This document shows, one piece after another, positions 19,501-29,297 of a stretch of 64,000 nt of DNA. Origin of the DNA: Prochlorococcus sp. AG-363-B04 (GTDB lineage Bacteria > Cyanobacteriota > Cyanobacteriia > PCC-6307 > Cyanobiaceae). Position numbers and translations under genes: made by a program. The stretch is taken from the NCBI GenBank assembly GCA_003278465.1, contig QCFC01000004.1:34303-98302 (forward strand). Direction: 5' to 3'. The notes beneath the pieces were generated by a model. It did no database searches. It was not told where the DNA came from and saw only the letters and a program-made list of their open reading frames with translations. Positions within the stretch are counted from its first letter, which is position 1. The number at the start of each line of letters is the position of its first letter.

Positions 19501-20525
19501 ATTGATTTGGTTGGCAGTTTATGAGAGAGACTTACCTCTAATTTTCTAGAAAGAAGCGCTATTGAAATACATATTATCCAATAAACTAGAGCCAACCATA
19601 CATAAACCTCTAGGTATCTTCCAATATACGCTGGATTGGCTAGCAGGCTGCGACTAATCCCTAAAACTTCAACCAAGCCAAGAATAGCCATAAGACTTGT
19701 GTTTTGGAGCAATCCAATAGCCTGATTTGTTAATGCTGGTAAAGAGGTCTTTATAGCTTGCGGAATGAGGATATACAGAAAGGTTTGCCTTGAATTTAAT
19801 CCTAATACTTCAGAAGCTTCCTTTTGAGTTTTGGGAATAGATTGAAATCCTCCTCTGACATCTTCTGCCACATAAGCAGCAGTAAATATTGAAAAAGCAA
19901 ATACAGCCCTGGCCACTCGGTTTATTTCTATACCAATAGGTAGAAAAAGTGGAATCATTAATTGTCCAAAAAAAAGAATTGAAATAAGTGGAAATGATCT
20001 CATTAGATCGATGTATGCTCTGCAAAGATTACGAATTATTTTTAATTCACTAACTCTCCCTATAGCTAAAAGAACACCTATCGGCAACGCAATTATTAAA
20101 CTTGATGTGGTTAATACAAGTGTTAATATTAATCCACCCCATTCTCTCGCTGCTACAGGTTGTAATCCTAAACTTCCTGATAGTAAATAAATACCTAATG
20201 GTGTAACAGCTAACCAGCATACTTTTAAACATGATCCCTGTGAATATTTTTTATGAATATCAGAGAGGCTAACAATTAATAGCAGGATTAATATCGACAA
20301 CCATAATAACGGCCTCCAACTGGAATCTTGAGGATAGCTACCTATTATAAATAATCGTATGTTATTAAAAACAACGTCCCATTTAGCTAGATTAATGGCC
20401 CAATCTAGCAAATAGTTAATAAAATAAGTAAATATCGAGACAATGGTGATAGTAAATACTAAGTCAAGAGGACTTGAAATAATATATTTTTTCAGTCTAT
20501 AAAAATATCTACTTATAATAGTCAT
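19497..20525 (-). CDS. aapM: Polar amino-acid ABC transporter, permease M
   Basis: 342 residues, inner-membrane permease. It has several N-terminal hydrophobic segments unique to the Aap/Bzt M subunit. The HisM-type core follows, with [19 protein letters not shown], the coupling EAA loop ([20 protein letters not shown]), and [10 protein letters not shown] near the end. With the other permease it forms the heterodimeric channel. The 4-base overlap with the ATPase gene suggests translational coupling. The other permease gene lies 93 bases upstream. Confidence 0.9.
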   Translation of the reverse strand: MTIISRYFYRLKKYIISSPLDLVFTITIVSIFTYFINYLLDWAINLAKWDVVFNNIRLFIIGSYPQDSSWRPLLWLSILILLLIVSLSDIHKKYSQGSCLKVCWLAVTPLGIYLLSGSLGLQPVAAREWGGLILTLVLTTSSLIIALPIGVLLAIGRVSELKIIRNLCRAYIDLMRSFPLISILFFGQLMIPLFLPIGIEINRVARAVFAFSIFTAAYVAEDVRGGFQSIPKTQKEASEVLGLNSRQTFLYILIPQAIKTSLPALTNQAIGLLQNTSLMAILGLVEVLGISRSLLANPAYIGRYLEVYVWLALVYWIICISIALLSRKLEVSLSHKLPTKSI

Positions 20526-20618
20526 GTTCTTGCGTAACGCTCTATATTAAATATAACACACTAGTCTATAGACAATGGATATATCAATGCAATTGATGAT
20601 ATTTATGATGCACTAAAG

Positions 20619-21515
20619 TTAATGGAAATTTGATCGAACAATTTTCTTATTAATTAATTCCATAATGGAATTAATTATCATATTCAAGAGTATAAAACTA
20701 GATAACAGAATGACAAATCCTTCAATTGCTCTTCCTGTTTGGGTGATTGAGGTATCACTTACTGCATAAAGATCTGCATAACCCACAGCTATCGCAAGTG
20801 TACTATTCTTTGCAAGATTTAAATATTGGCTTGTTAGTGCAGGTATTATTGCAGGTAGTGCCTGTGGCAAAATTATCCTGTACATTCCAAGGTTATCTGA
20901 AATACCAAGGGTTTTATATGCTTCCCATTGACCTTTTGCTACAGAATTAATCCCACCTCTTATTACTTCTGATATTGATGCTCCTGTGAAAACACTCAAG
21001 CCTACTAATAGTGCTGTAAATTCAATACTAAGATGTAAACCGAGTAAATTAATAAATTTATTAGATATCTGAACTAAACCACCTATTATTGATATAGGTG
21101 TTTCAGACAAATTTAAAAATGCAACAAAATACCAAAACATTAATTGTAAAAGCAAAGGAATCTGTCGTATAAATGCAACATACAGACTTGATAATAAACG
21201 CAACAAATAATTTTTACTTACTCTCGCAATTCCTATTACTACACCCATAAATGTAGAGAGTAATAGTCCTGAAAAAATTACTTTTAGGCTATTAAACCAT
21301 CCAATTATTAATGCCCAGGCATAACTGTCCGAAGGCTTGTATGGAAGAATATGCTCTGCCAAGGCAAAACCGGCTGGTTGAAGTAACCATTGAAAACCTA
21401 TACCTACATTAGTTCTGGAGAGGTTAATGACTAAATTATTTATTAAAATAAAAATAACAATTACTATTGATAGTAAGAAGATCAACTGTATTAAATACCC
21501 TTTTTGTATTTTCAT
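20619..21515 (-). CDS. aapQ: Polar amino-acid ABC transporter, permease Q
   Basis: 298 residues. It has a permease core with the substrate-channel domain NSLKVIFSGLLLSTFMG, the RIPLL-type RQIPLLLQLMFWY, the EAA loop (IRGGINSVAKGQWEAYKTLG) and LNLAKNSTLAIAVGYADL. It is shorter than the proteobacterial AapQ (about 400), lacking part of the N-terminal insert. It starts 9 bases after the stop of the binding-protein gene. Confidence 0.9.
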   Translation of the reverse strand: MKIQKGYLIQLIFLLSIVIVIFILINNLVINLSRTNVGIGFQWLLQPAGFALAEHILPYKPSDSYAWALIIGWFNSLKVIFSGLLLSTFMGVVIGIARVSKNYLLRLLSSLYVAFIRQIPLLLQLMFWYFVAFLNLSETPISIIGGLVQISNKFINLLGLHLSIEFTALLVGLSVFTGASISEVIRGGINSVAKGQWEAYKTLGISDNLGMYRIILPQALPAIIPALTSQYLNLAKNSTLAIAVGYADLYAVSDTSITQTGRAIEGFVILLSSFILLNMIINSIMELINKKIVRSNFH

Positions 21516-21524
21516 GACTTTACT

Positions 21525-22592
21525 TCATTTTAATGGTGGAGAAATTAATAAGCCTCCTTTTGTATAAGAATTATTTAGGCCTCTTGGAATTGGAACGTTG
21601 CTATCTGGTCCTAGATGTCGATTGTAGATTTCAGAGTAGTTTCCAGTACTACTTATTATTTTCACAACAAAATCATTGCTAAGTCCTAATTTGCTACCTA
21701 ATCCTCCATCAATACCTAGAAAACGTCTAAGTGAGGTTAGATTTACGTCTGCTTTTGCCGATGTAAGTTTATTTTGAACATTGTCTTTGTTTATACCTAA
21801 CTCCTCGGCATTGAAAAGTGCATATATAACCCATCTCATTGCATCACTTAGTTCTTGATCTCCACCTAATGATGCAGGAGCAAGTGGCTCTTTGCTAAGT
21901 ACATCACTAAGAATGTAGTGTTTATTAGGTTTGGTAAATCCAGATCGTGCAGCAGCAAGTTGAGATCTGTCGGATGTCATGGCTGCACATCGTCCTTGGA
22001 GATAACCGGCTACAACTTGATTAAGATCCTGGTATTTAATTGGTGTGTAGTTAATTCTCCTTTCTTGAAAGTAATCATTCAGATTTTGCTCGGTAGTGGT
22101 TCCTGAACCTACACAAATGTTTTTGTTATTAAGATCTTTAATATCCTTAATATTAGATTCTTCTTTGACTAGTAGTCCTTGTCCATCATGAAAAATAACA
22201 GGTCCAAAAGTAACCCCATTTCCACCTACAGAATCTCTACTTAAGTTAAATGTTGTGTTTCTAGATATAAGATCTACTTCCCCGGTTTTTAAAGCTGTAA
22301 ATCTCTCAGGTGCGGTAAGAGGTCTGTATTTTACTTTATTTGAATCACCTAAAAATGCAGCAGCCATTGCCTTGCATATATCTACATCTAATCCCTCATA
22401 TTTGCCACTACTCTGCAAGAAACTAAAACCTGGAATCTTACCGCTGACACCACAAATAAGCTCATCTCTTTGCTTAATCAGATCAAGACGTGATACAGAA
22501 TTCGATTCTATACTTGCACAGCTAGTAATAAGTGTTGACAAACCACAAAGGAAAGTAAAGGAAAGTTTCCTCATGTTTAATTTAAATATCAT
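21525..22592 (-). CDS. aapJ: Polar amino-acid ABC transporter, substrate-binding lipoprotein
   Basis: 355 residues. The N-terminal segment with a lipobox-like LITSCAS (Cys about residue 25) implies a lipid-anchored periplasmic protein. Family blocks: RDELICGVSGKIPGFS, GLDVDICKAMAAAFLGD, VDLISRNTTFNLSRD, and CVGSGTTTEQNL. This is the AapJ/BztA/NatF type, which binds several polar and acidic amino acids. It is the first gene of the operon; the leader at 22593-22673 shows no NtcA site (GTA-N8-TAC) that I could find. Confidence 0.88.
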   Translation of the reverse strand: MIFKLNMRKLSFTFLCGLSTLITSCASIESNSVSRLDLIKQRDELICGVSGKIPGFSFLQSSGKYEGLDVDICKAMAAAFLGDSNKVKYRPLTAPERFTALKTGEVDLISRNTTFNLSRDSVGGNGVTFGPVIFHDGQGLLVKEESNIKDIKDLNNKNICVGSGTTTEQNLNDYFQERRINYTPIKYQDLNQVVAGYLQGRCAAMTSDRSQLAAARSGFTKPNKHYILSDVLSKEPLAPASLGGDQELSDAMRWVIYALFNAEELGINKDNVQNKLTSAKADVNLTSLRRFLGIDGGLGSKLGLSNDFVVKIISSTGNYSEIYNRHLGPDSNVPIPRGLNNSYTKGGLLISPPLK

Positions 22593-22673
22593 TAATATTT
22601 TATATTCTAAAACCTACTTTTATGTATGAAATATTGTGATTCTTTATAAAATTATTAGTAAATATGATAATTT

Positions 22674-24248
22674 TTAGTGAGATAGTGATCCTGCTGTGCC
22701 TATCCTCTGGAACAGATCCTGACTTTCTTCGTTAAGACCAACAACTGTAACTTCAGATCCTCGTGTTCTCAACTTTCTGACTACTTGTTGTAATGCAGTA
22801 ACACCACTCTGATCCCATATATGTGCATCCTTCATGTCTATTATGATTCTAGATGGATTATCGTGAAATTCAAAACCCTGTAGAAAATATATCTTGCTGA
22901 CAAAAAATAACTGACCTTCTATTACATATCTTACTTCACTTGGACCTAGCTGAGTAGATGTAACTTTGATCACTTTAGCTACTTTTCTACTAAAAAGAAT
23001 ACCAGCCAATGCTACTCCTGCTAAAACACCAAGTGCTAAATTATGTGGGGTTGTAAGCATCGTTACAAGAAATGTTGTAAGCATTACTGCTGTATCACTC
23101 CGGGGTATTTTCTTTATATTTTTCAATCCTGAAATATCTGCTGTACTTACTGAAATTGTAATCATTACAGCTACAAGAGCTGCCATAGGAATTCTTTCAA
23201 GCAAAGGTCTACAGACAAGAATCATGACAAGAAGACTTAATCCTGAAAAAAGTGTAGAAAGCCTTGATTTCCCTCCATTTTCGATATTCATAACAGACTG
23301 GCCAACTAAGGCACATCCGGCCATTCCTCCAAACAGTGAAGAGACAACGTTTGCAATCCCTTGTCCTCTAGCCTCAATATTTTTATTTGAGTCTGTATCT
23401 GTTTTGTCATCAAGAATATCTTGTGTTAGAAATGTCTCCATCAGACCTACTAACGATATAGCTAACGATGTCGGTAGGATTAGACCAAATGTTTCCAAAT
23501 TGAACGGTATTCTACCGTCCTCAATAGACCCAAATGGATTGAAAAAAGTTGGAAATCCATTCGGTAGAGATCCAAGATCCCTAACAGTTGGGATATCAAG
23601 ATTGAGTAATACTGATATAAGTGTAAGTATAATGATGGCTACTAATTGTGAAGGAATTATTTTAGTTATTTTCGGTAGTCCATAAATAATTAATAAGCCA
23701 ATTCCTACAAGTATCCATATTATGGGAATCTGCATGGCTGTAGGGAAAGCGTGATTAACAAGCTTTTCAGAGTAATCTTCTCCGTAATGGAGATTAATAC
23801 CAAGTTGTGGAAATTGTGCCTGTAGTATTAATAATGCCAAGGCATTAACAAAGCCGCTTAATACTGCTTGCGGGACAAAACGCATTTGGTGTGCAAGTCT
23901 TAAATAACCCCATAAGATTTGCAATATCCCTGTTAATAATCCGGCTGCTATTAGATAGGAAAGGCCTAATCCACCCCTAGCATTTCCCATTGCAACAAGC
24001 CCAGTCATTAACAGAGCTGTTGAGCCTGTTGCTGATGTAATCATCCCCATCCGACCACCAACAAAGGCGATTGTTAGAGATAGGCAAAATGCACCATATA
24101 ACCCTACTTTTGGATCAACCCCAGCAATGCCAGAAAAGGCTATAGCTTCTGGAATCATTGCAAATGCAACTACTAATCCAGAGAGGAGATTTTTTTGTGG
24201 GTTACCTATCCACTGATATGTCAGTGATTCTGTTGAATTTTTAGGCAT
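22674..24248 (-). CDS. SulP-family anion permease with STAS domain
   Basis: 524 residues. It has an N-terminal membrane domain of about 10-12 segments beginning [21 protein letters not shown], with the SulP signature region [12 protein letters not shown], and a C-terminal cytoplasmic STAS domain (about residues 420-524, [13 protein letters not shown] and [15 protein letters not shown]). SulP proteins carry sulfate, bicarbonate or other anions. In marine picocyanobacteria several act, or are proposed to act, in bicarbonate uptake, but this sequence is not the classical BicA form I remember. The substrate is therefore open. The flavin oxidase gene ends 27 bases upstream of its start. Confidence 0.85.
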   Translation of the reverse strand: MPKNSTESLTYQWIGNPQKNLLSGLVVAFAMIPEAIAFSGIAGVDPKVGLYGAFCLSLTIAFVGGRMGMITSATGSTALLMTGLVAMGNARGGLGLSYLIAAGLLTGILQILWGYLRLAHQMRFVPQAVLSGFVNALALLILQAQFPQLGINLHYGEDYSEKLVNHAFPTAMQIPIIWILVGIGLLIIYGLPKITKIIPSQLVAIIILTLISVLLNLDIPTVRDLGSLPNGFPTFFNPFGSIEDGRIPFNLETFGLILPTSLAISLVGLMETFLTQDILDDKTDTDSNKNIEARGQGIANVVSSLFGGMAGCALVGQSVMNIENGGKSRLSTLFSGLSLLVMILVCRPLLERIPMAALVAVMITISVSTADISGLKNIKKIPRSDTAVMLTTFLVTMLTTPHNLALGVLAGVALAGILFSRKVAKVIKVTSTQLGPSEVRYVIEGQLFFVSKIYFLQGFEFHDNPSRIIIDMKDAHIWDQSGVTALQQVVRKLRTRGSEVTVVGLNEESQDLFQRIGTAGSLSH

Positions 24249-24275
24249 AAAATTGAGTTCAACCCAGTTGATACC

Positions 24276-25478
24276 TTAGAGGTTAGGAAGTAATCCTTTT
24301 GGGTCATAGATTTGTTTTAATTCTTGCAGGCTAGGTAGCCATTCATCAAATGCTCCATTAATTTCCTTTTTATGGAATGGTAGGTGTTGATGAAGTTGTG
24401 CCATATGGACATCTGGACAGAATGGTTGTAATTTCTTCCATACCTTTTCTTGCCATTTAAGACTTAGTTCTTTTTGCCTTGAATTACTGGCAGGCCATCC
24501 TGCAGTTATCCATGGTTTCCAAAGTGAATTACGATGTAAAAATGATGTTGAATCTCTTTTCACCTTAGAAGTATGACCACCAAGTTGCTGAGATGAAATA
24601 TAACAAAATTGATTTGGCCTCTCATTCATTAATCCAGATATCAAATGTACTACATGATTCACATTATTCTCCCATGAGGGACCAAGAATTCCTAGTACTT
24701 CATTATATATTAATTGTTTATGAGGTGAAGATGATTTCAAAATATTTAAATTATTAAGTTGATCTAATCCATTTACATTAAACGTGGTGATATTATTTTT
24801 ATCCTTGACCATATTATTTAATTCCTTGAGTATAGATAAATCATTATTACTATCAATAACACATAATGCTTTGATTGTATTATCCCAGGACCATTGCAAA
24901 CTTATATGGTTTGGAAATAATTCAGATTCTCTGATTAAATCCATCAGCTCATTTGGTTTAACTATTGAAGACCAGATTCTTAAATTTCTGATTGGAAAAG
25001 TCCTTAGTTTTACAGAAGTGATTATCGCTAAAAATGGCGAAGCTCCAAGTAATGCCCTCCATTCATTTGTAGGAATACCATTTGTATGTTGATCATTTCT
25101 TTTCAAAACAAATTGAGTACCATTTCCCCATATACCATTGATTTGCTCGATTTGATCTATTGCTAGACCTTGTGATCTACTTAGAGGGCTTATCCCCCCA
25201 GTTAACATATATCCAAAACCAGTGTGATTTGATAAGCCAATGGGAAAGCTTCTACCGTGACCCTTCAAAATCTCTATGAGTTCTCCCATTGAATTTCCTG
25301 CTCCAATCTCAATTTCATTTGTGGTAATATTAAAATTGGATTCTTTATAATTAATTCTTAGGTCTAATGTAAAGTGTCCATCAGCAGCACATCTACTGGA
25401 TGTACCACCACTACAGATAAGAAGTGGCTTTTGACATAATTCAACTTTTTGAAAACGACTAATTAAATTTGGATCAAT
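24276..25478 (-). CDS. FAD/FMN-linked oxidase (PCMH type) with no canonical start codon
   Basis: FAD-binding PCMH domain: the reading frame holds the FAD loop LLICSGGTSSRCAADGHF and SFPIGLSNHTGFGYMLTGGIS. C-terminal segments include IYDPKGLLPNL, the usual end of berberine-bridge/glycolate-oxidase-like enzymes. The first ATG in frame (25289) lies after the FAD loop and would remove it. The frame runs back to a TAG at 25563-25565 with no ATG, GTG, TTG or CTG. The best candidate start is ATT at 25476-25478, giving (M)DPNLISRFQKVEL, with AGGAG about 12 bases upstream; ATA at 25485-25487 is another. The gene is either initiated at a rare codon or broken. Confidence 0.65.
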   Translation of the reverse strand: MDPNLISRFQKVELCQKPLLICSGGTSSRCAADGHFTLDLRINYKESNFNITTNEIEIGAGNSMGELIEILKGHGRSFPIGLSNHTGFGYMLTGGISPLSRSQGLAIDQIEQINGIWGNGTQFVLKRNDQHTNGIPTNEWRALLGASPFLAIITSVKLRTFPIRNLRIWSSIVKPNELMDLIRESELFPNHISLQWSWDNTIKALCVIDSNNDLSILKELNNMVKDKNNITTFNVNGLDQLNNLNILKSSSPHKQLIYNEVLGILGPSWENNVNHVVHLISGLMNERPNQFCYISSQQLGGHTSKVKRDSTSFLHRNSLWKPWITAGWPASNSRQKELSLKWQEKVWKKLQPFCPDVHMAQLHQHLPFHKKEINGAFDEWLPSLQELKQIYDPKGLLPNL

Positions 25479-25639
25479 AGATTTTATGACTCCTGCAATA
25501 CGGGAGTTTTTAGCGAGAGCATTGGGTACTTCAATGCAGTAAGAAATTGCTTTAGTAGATAGCTATTAAAAGACTACCGAAATATAAATATGAAAGAAAG
25601 AGCAATTAGATATAAGGTAACTATAACTAGCAGTCTATC

Positions 25640-26704
25640 TTGAAGAAACTACCAACCATAGCAACTGATTCACGTATTGGAGTACTGATATGTGGGCATG
25701 GCAGCAGAAATCGCATGGCTGCTGAAGAATTTTTCCAATTGGTTCAATCAATAAAACAGAGACTTTCTGCAACTCCTGTTGAGTATGGATATCTTGAATT
25801 TGCCAAGCCTATACTTAAGGATGGCCTAGATCACCTTTTAAGGGCTTCAGTACAACGTGTTCTCGCAATTCCTGCGATGTTATTCGCTGCTGGACATGTT
25901 AAGAATGATATTCCGTCTGTTTTAAACAATTACGCATCTCAGAAGAAGTTGGATATTAAGTATGGAAGAGAGCTAGGCATTGATAGTCAGATGTTAGCTG
26001 CAGCGGGAGCTCGTATTCAAGAAGTTTTAGATAGTTCATCATTTGTTCCATTATCACAAACACTTCTAGTTGTTGTTGGTAGAGGATCATCAGATCCAGA
26101 TGCTAATTCGAATGTCAACAAAATTACAAGGATGTTGGTCGAAGCATTTGGTTTCGGATGGGGAGAAACAGTATTTTCTGGAGTAACTTTTCCTATGGTT
26201 GAACCGGGTTTGCGTCATGTCGTAAAACTTGGCTTCCAAAGAATTATAGTTTTTCCGTATTTTCTCTTCAGTGGGGTACTTGTTTCTCGTATTAGAAATT
26301 ATACTAATATAGTTGCGAATGATTATCCAGACATTGAATTTCTATCAACAAAATATTTAGGAAATCATCCATTTGTTGTAGATACATTTGTAGATCGTAT
26401 AAATGAACTACTAGTTGGAGAAGTGTCAATGAATTGTTCATTATGTAAATATCGTTCAAATATAATTGGATTTGAAAAAGAGGTTGGTCTTTTTCAGGAA
26501 AGTCATCATCATCATGTAGAGGGACTGACTGAATTATGTAGTCTTTGCGAATCCGAATGTACGGGTGAATGTCAAGAAAATGTCACTAACACTATTGGAA
26601 TTGATAATGATCACGTGCACGACCATACCCATTTCCCATATCCCCATTCAGAACATCCACTAGGGCCAAGCACTCTAAAAAATCAATCTAAGCATGAAAT
26701 CTAA
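25640..26704 (+). CDS. cbiX: CbiX-type sirohydrochlorin chelatase with Cys/His-rich tail
   Basis: 354 residues, TTG start. It has two CbiX-like halves. The first carries the catalytic GHGSRN (about residue 19) and AMLFAAGHVKNDIP; the second begins around LLVVVGRGSSDPDAN. The enzyme inserts Fe or Co into sirohydrochlorin, for siroheme or cobalamin. From about residue 265 a non-catalytic tail follows, with CSLCKY, SHHHHVEG, CSLCESECTGEC, and HVHDHTH...PHSEH. The tail looks like a metal store or donor, as in other long CbiX proteins. It is followed by a gene-free spacer. Confidence 0.85.
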   Translation: MKKLPTIATDSRIGVLICGHGSRNRMAAEEFFQLVQSIKQRLSATPVEYGYLEFAKPILKDGLDHLLRASVQRVLAIPAMLFAAGHVKNDIPSVLNNYASQKKLDIKYGRELGIDSQMLAAAGARIQEVLDSSSFVPLSQTLLVVVGRGSSDPDANSNVNKITRMLVEAFGFGWGETVFSGVTFPMVEPGLRHVVKLGFQRIIVFPYFLFSGVLVSRIRNYTNIVANDYPDIEFLSTKYLGNHPFVVDTFVDRINELLVGEVSMNCSLCKYRSNIIGFEKEVGLFQESHHHHVEGLTELCSLCESECTGECQENVTNTIGIDNDHVHDHTHFPYPHSEHPLGPSTLKNQSKHEI

Positions 26705-27089
26705 AATCATCTAGTGCATAAGGAGGGCTCATGCGTCTCTATCTTGTGTGAGACTCTATGGACTATCTACTATAAGCAAGGCTTATGCATTTGACTCTAT
26801 TTATTTTACCCAGCCAATTTCCACTGATTTAAGGGGGTTTTCCACAGCTAATCAGTTTAATTCGTTTATTAGCCATAAACCTGTGGGTTTTGAAGTGAGT
26901 AGAAAATGATGCTTGACATTCTTGGTTTTTCTTTTCTCAGAAGTTGATCTGATTTCCGAGTCTTCAAAATTCCTTTCTATAACTTGAGTCTATGAGAGTC
27001 TCACGTGGTGTTATGAAATGCCGCCAACCTTTGACTTATTTGATTATCAAGTAGATCCTTGACGAGTTATTCGAGACGAGATGCTCTAA
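26705..27089. other. 385-base spacer without a recognised gene
   Basis: A six-codon frame (26731-26751, MRLYLV) follows a strong AAGGAGG. An inverted repeat pairs 26748-26759 with 26992-27004. A nested imperfect hairpin spans 26842-26886 (CCACAG, CTAAT, ATTAG, CTGTGG), and a DnaA-box-like TTTTCCACA lies at 26838-26846. AGTCT/AGACT pentamers are frequent. No protein of more than about 20 residues is convincing on either strand. Confidence 0.6.
26748..27004. repeat. Long-range inverted repeat, MITE-like or structured RNA boundary
   Basis: GTGAGACTCTATG at 26748-26760 is the near-perfect reverse complement of ATGAGAGTCTCAC at 26992-27004 (one internal base difference over 12-13 positions). The element between is 257 bases. 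No clear target-site duplication flanks it and no transposase is nearby. Confidence 0.45.
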
Positions 27090-27356
27090 ATGTCTTCTGA
27101 TCAACTTCAAGGATGCGCGGAACTCAACTCGATATCACATGAGACAAAATCATTAAAACCTTTGGTAAGCCTTGAAGCGGAAATTCCAGAAGCGCTTTAT
27201 ATAGGAATGAAGGATTTCATTGGATCTAACCCAAATTGGGATCAATACCAAGTAATGAGTTCTGCACTAGCAAACTTCCTTTTTCAAAACGGTTGCAATG
27301 ATCGTGCAGTTACTGAACGATATTTAAATGACCTTTTCACTCGTTGTGAGGCTTAA
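27090..27356 (+). CDS. DUF2811 family protein
   Basis: 88 residues. The core VSLEAEIPEALYIGMKDFIG, then NPNWDQYQVMSSALANFLFQNG and RYLNDLF, matches the DUF2811 family, small cyanobacterial proteins of unknown role (known members run to about 65-90 residues). The N-terminal 25 residues are extra. Its last 20 bases overlap the end of the GMC oxidoreductase gene on the other strand. Confidence 0.75.
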   Translation: MSSDQLQGCAELNSISHETKSLKPLVSLEAEIPEALYIGMKDFIGSNPNWDQYQVMSSALANFLFQNGCNDRAVTERYLNDLFTRCEA

Positions 27357-28980
27357 GGGATTCAAGACAGGCTCTTCTAGTAATTGCCATCATAGTTAGC
27401 GTTGGGCTTTGCCAACCTGATGAAGGCCAGCATGCTCCATCAACAACTAAAACATTTTTACAACGCCATAGACGATTTAATGGATCAACTACGCTATTAG
27501 ATTCTTTAGTTCCCATTGCTGCACCTCCAACTTCATGAATGTAATACCCAGGTGGAGGAGGACCTTCACTAAGGGCGTATGAATTGTGGACTAGTGGTTC
27601 AACAAATGGCATTTTGATTATGTCTTTAAGTGGTAAAACTTTGCCACCTGCAATTTGAACTAATTGGTTTATTGTATTTTGCATATGAGAAACCATTTTA
27701 TATTCATTGTCTCCCCATCTGACATCTATATGGGGACAGGGTATTTCCCAATGATTTAATTTTGAAGAAAGTGATACTCTATTTGTTTTCTTGGCTAAAA
27801 CCTCACCATGACCAATTAAAAATCCAATAGCACTATCTCCTATTCTTTTTAAGAAATTAGGAATATTTAATCTATCAATACCTCCCCAAAGACCATAACC
27901 TCTTATGAAATCTGAGGTTAGTGTGCCTTCGAAATGTGATCCAAAAGGAATAAAAAAACTGCCAGCTCCAGATAGTGAATATTTTTTTGTGTTATTACTC
28001 TTTGAATTATATGGAAGAGTAAAGAACCTGGATGTTGAAACATGATCCATTACATAACAGCCTAATTCTCCGGAGCTATCAATAAAACCATTTGGTGTAT
28101 TTTTTGATTCTGAACTTAGTAATATCCGTAGACTTTGTATAGTAGAAGCACATAAAACTATTATTTTTCCATTAATAAGTTCCTTGGCACCATTTTTTTT
28201 ATTTACAGTTATTATACCTTTTGCTTTTTCGATATTCTTGTTCATAACGATCTTCTCTACTATGTGATTACTAAGTATTTCTACATTTCCAGTTTGAACA
28301 GCCTCTTTCAATGTGCTGCCCAGACTACTATATTTAGGCCATGATTTATTATTTCTTGCATCATGAATATCAAAACCTCTTGAATGGATAAATGGAAAAT
28401 CAAATTCGTTTTTTATTGATTTAGAAAATGAGATCTCACTTGAACTAAATGGTAACGGATCAATAAAATTACCATCAGGCAGATGTTTTAATCTATCTTT
28501 ATTACCATGAACCTTAAGCATAGCTTCAATATGGCTATAATGAGGTGATATCTCTTCATAGTTAATAGGCCAATCTGATCCAAATCCATCTATTTTTGAT
28601 GATTTTAATTCATATTCTGAGAGTCTAAGAGTGATACCACCCCAAGTTAAGCTTCTTCCTCCTACTTGGTTACCTTGTGTCCATAAAAATGGTTGATTAG
28701 GGGGATATGTATAAGGATTCTCCCTTTCACTTGAGTATAGTAGTGGATTAGCCTTCCAGTAGCCAGGATGCTGGGCTTGAATTAAATGGTCTTGAGTTAT
28801 AAGGTTTCGAAATCGGTTAACTGTATTAAGAGGTTCTGAACCAATAGCTTGTTTAGGCGTTAATTGTTCTCCCGCTTCAACTATTAATACACGTACCCCA
28901 GCTTTTGCATATGAATACGCAGCAATTCCTCCTGTAGCACCAGAACCAACAACTATCACCTCGTACTCTTTACTAGTCAA
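27337..28980 (-). CDS. GMC-family FAD oxidoreductase
   Basis: 547 residues. The N-terminal dinucleotide motif VVGSGATGGIAAYSYAKAG (residues 10-28) and VLIVEAGEQL bind FAD, and GGRSLTWGGITLRL is the GMC signature region. C-terminal ILSxH-type elements are YYIHEVGGAAMGT and NVLVVDGACWPSSGWQSPTLTMMAI. Members oxidise alcohols or sugars; closest in feel are choline/glucose dehydrogenase-like proteins of cyanobacteria, substrate unknown. The 3' ends of this gene and DUF2811 overlap tail to tail by 20 bases. Confidence 0.85.
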   Translation of the reverse strand: MTSKEYEVIVVGSGATGGIAAYSYAKAGVRVLIVEAGEQLTPKQAIGSEPLNTVNRFRNLITQDHLIQAQHPGYWKANPLLYSSERENPYTYPPNQPFLWTQGNQVGGRSLTWGGITLRLSEYELKSSKIDGFGSDWPINYEEISPHYSHIEAMLKVHGNKDRLKHLPDGNFIDPLPFSSSEISFSKSIKNEFDFPFIHSRGFDIHDARNNKSWPKYSSLGSTLKEAVQTGNVEILSNHIVEKIVMNKNIEKAKGIITVNKKNGAKELINGKIIVLCASTIQSLRILLSSESKNTPNGFIDSSGELGCYVMDHVSTSRFFTLPYNSKSNNTKKYSLSGAGSFFIPFGSHFEGTLTSDFIRGYGLWGGIDRLNIPNFLKRIGDSAIGFLIGHGEVLAKKTNRVSLSSKLNHWEIPCPHIDVRWGDNEYKMVSHMQNTINQLVQIAGGKVLPLKDIIKMPFVEPLVHNSYALSEGPPPPGYYIHEVGGAAMGTKESNSVVDPLNRLWRCKNVLVVDGACWPSSGWQSPTLTMMAITRRACLESLKPHNE

Positions 28981-29297
28981 GGTTGCAAGAATTACTCAAA
29001 CAATATTCTAGTATAAAATCTGTATTTATTGATTGTAAAATCATTAACTACTATAGTTGCATGTTTATGAATAATTTTGTTTACCTTTATTTTAATTCCT
29101 TATTGGAGAAATTAATTATAGGTTTTGATGTATACATCACTTAAGATTTTCCATAAGCAAGTGAAAAATTAAAAAAGCTTGAAAAATAATATAAAATTCT
29201 ATATTAATAAAATCATGCTTATATATAAATTATAATTATAATCAATTACTATGATATTCGTATTAAAGGCCTACAGGCTAATCACATAATTATTAAA
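28981..29297. other. 317-base AT-rich spacer, nothing recognised
   Basis: Very AT-rich DNA between two minus-strand genes. It presumably holds the promoter of the GMC oxidoreductase gene. I see no open frame, strong hairpin or RNA gene in it. Confidence 0.5.

Noticed and set aside
22593..22673. NtcA box upstream of the amino-acid operon
   Set aside because: No GTA-N8-TAC pattern was found in the leader.
22966..23685. 239-codon open frame opposite the SulP gene
   Set aside because: It lies entirely antisense to a domain-complete permease, has no family resemblance and is the expected shadow of a hydrophobic gene.
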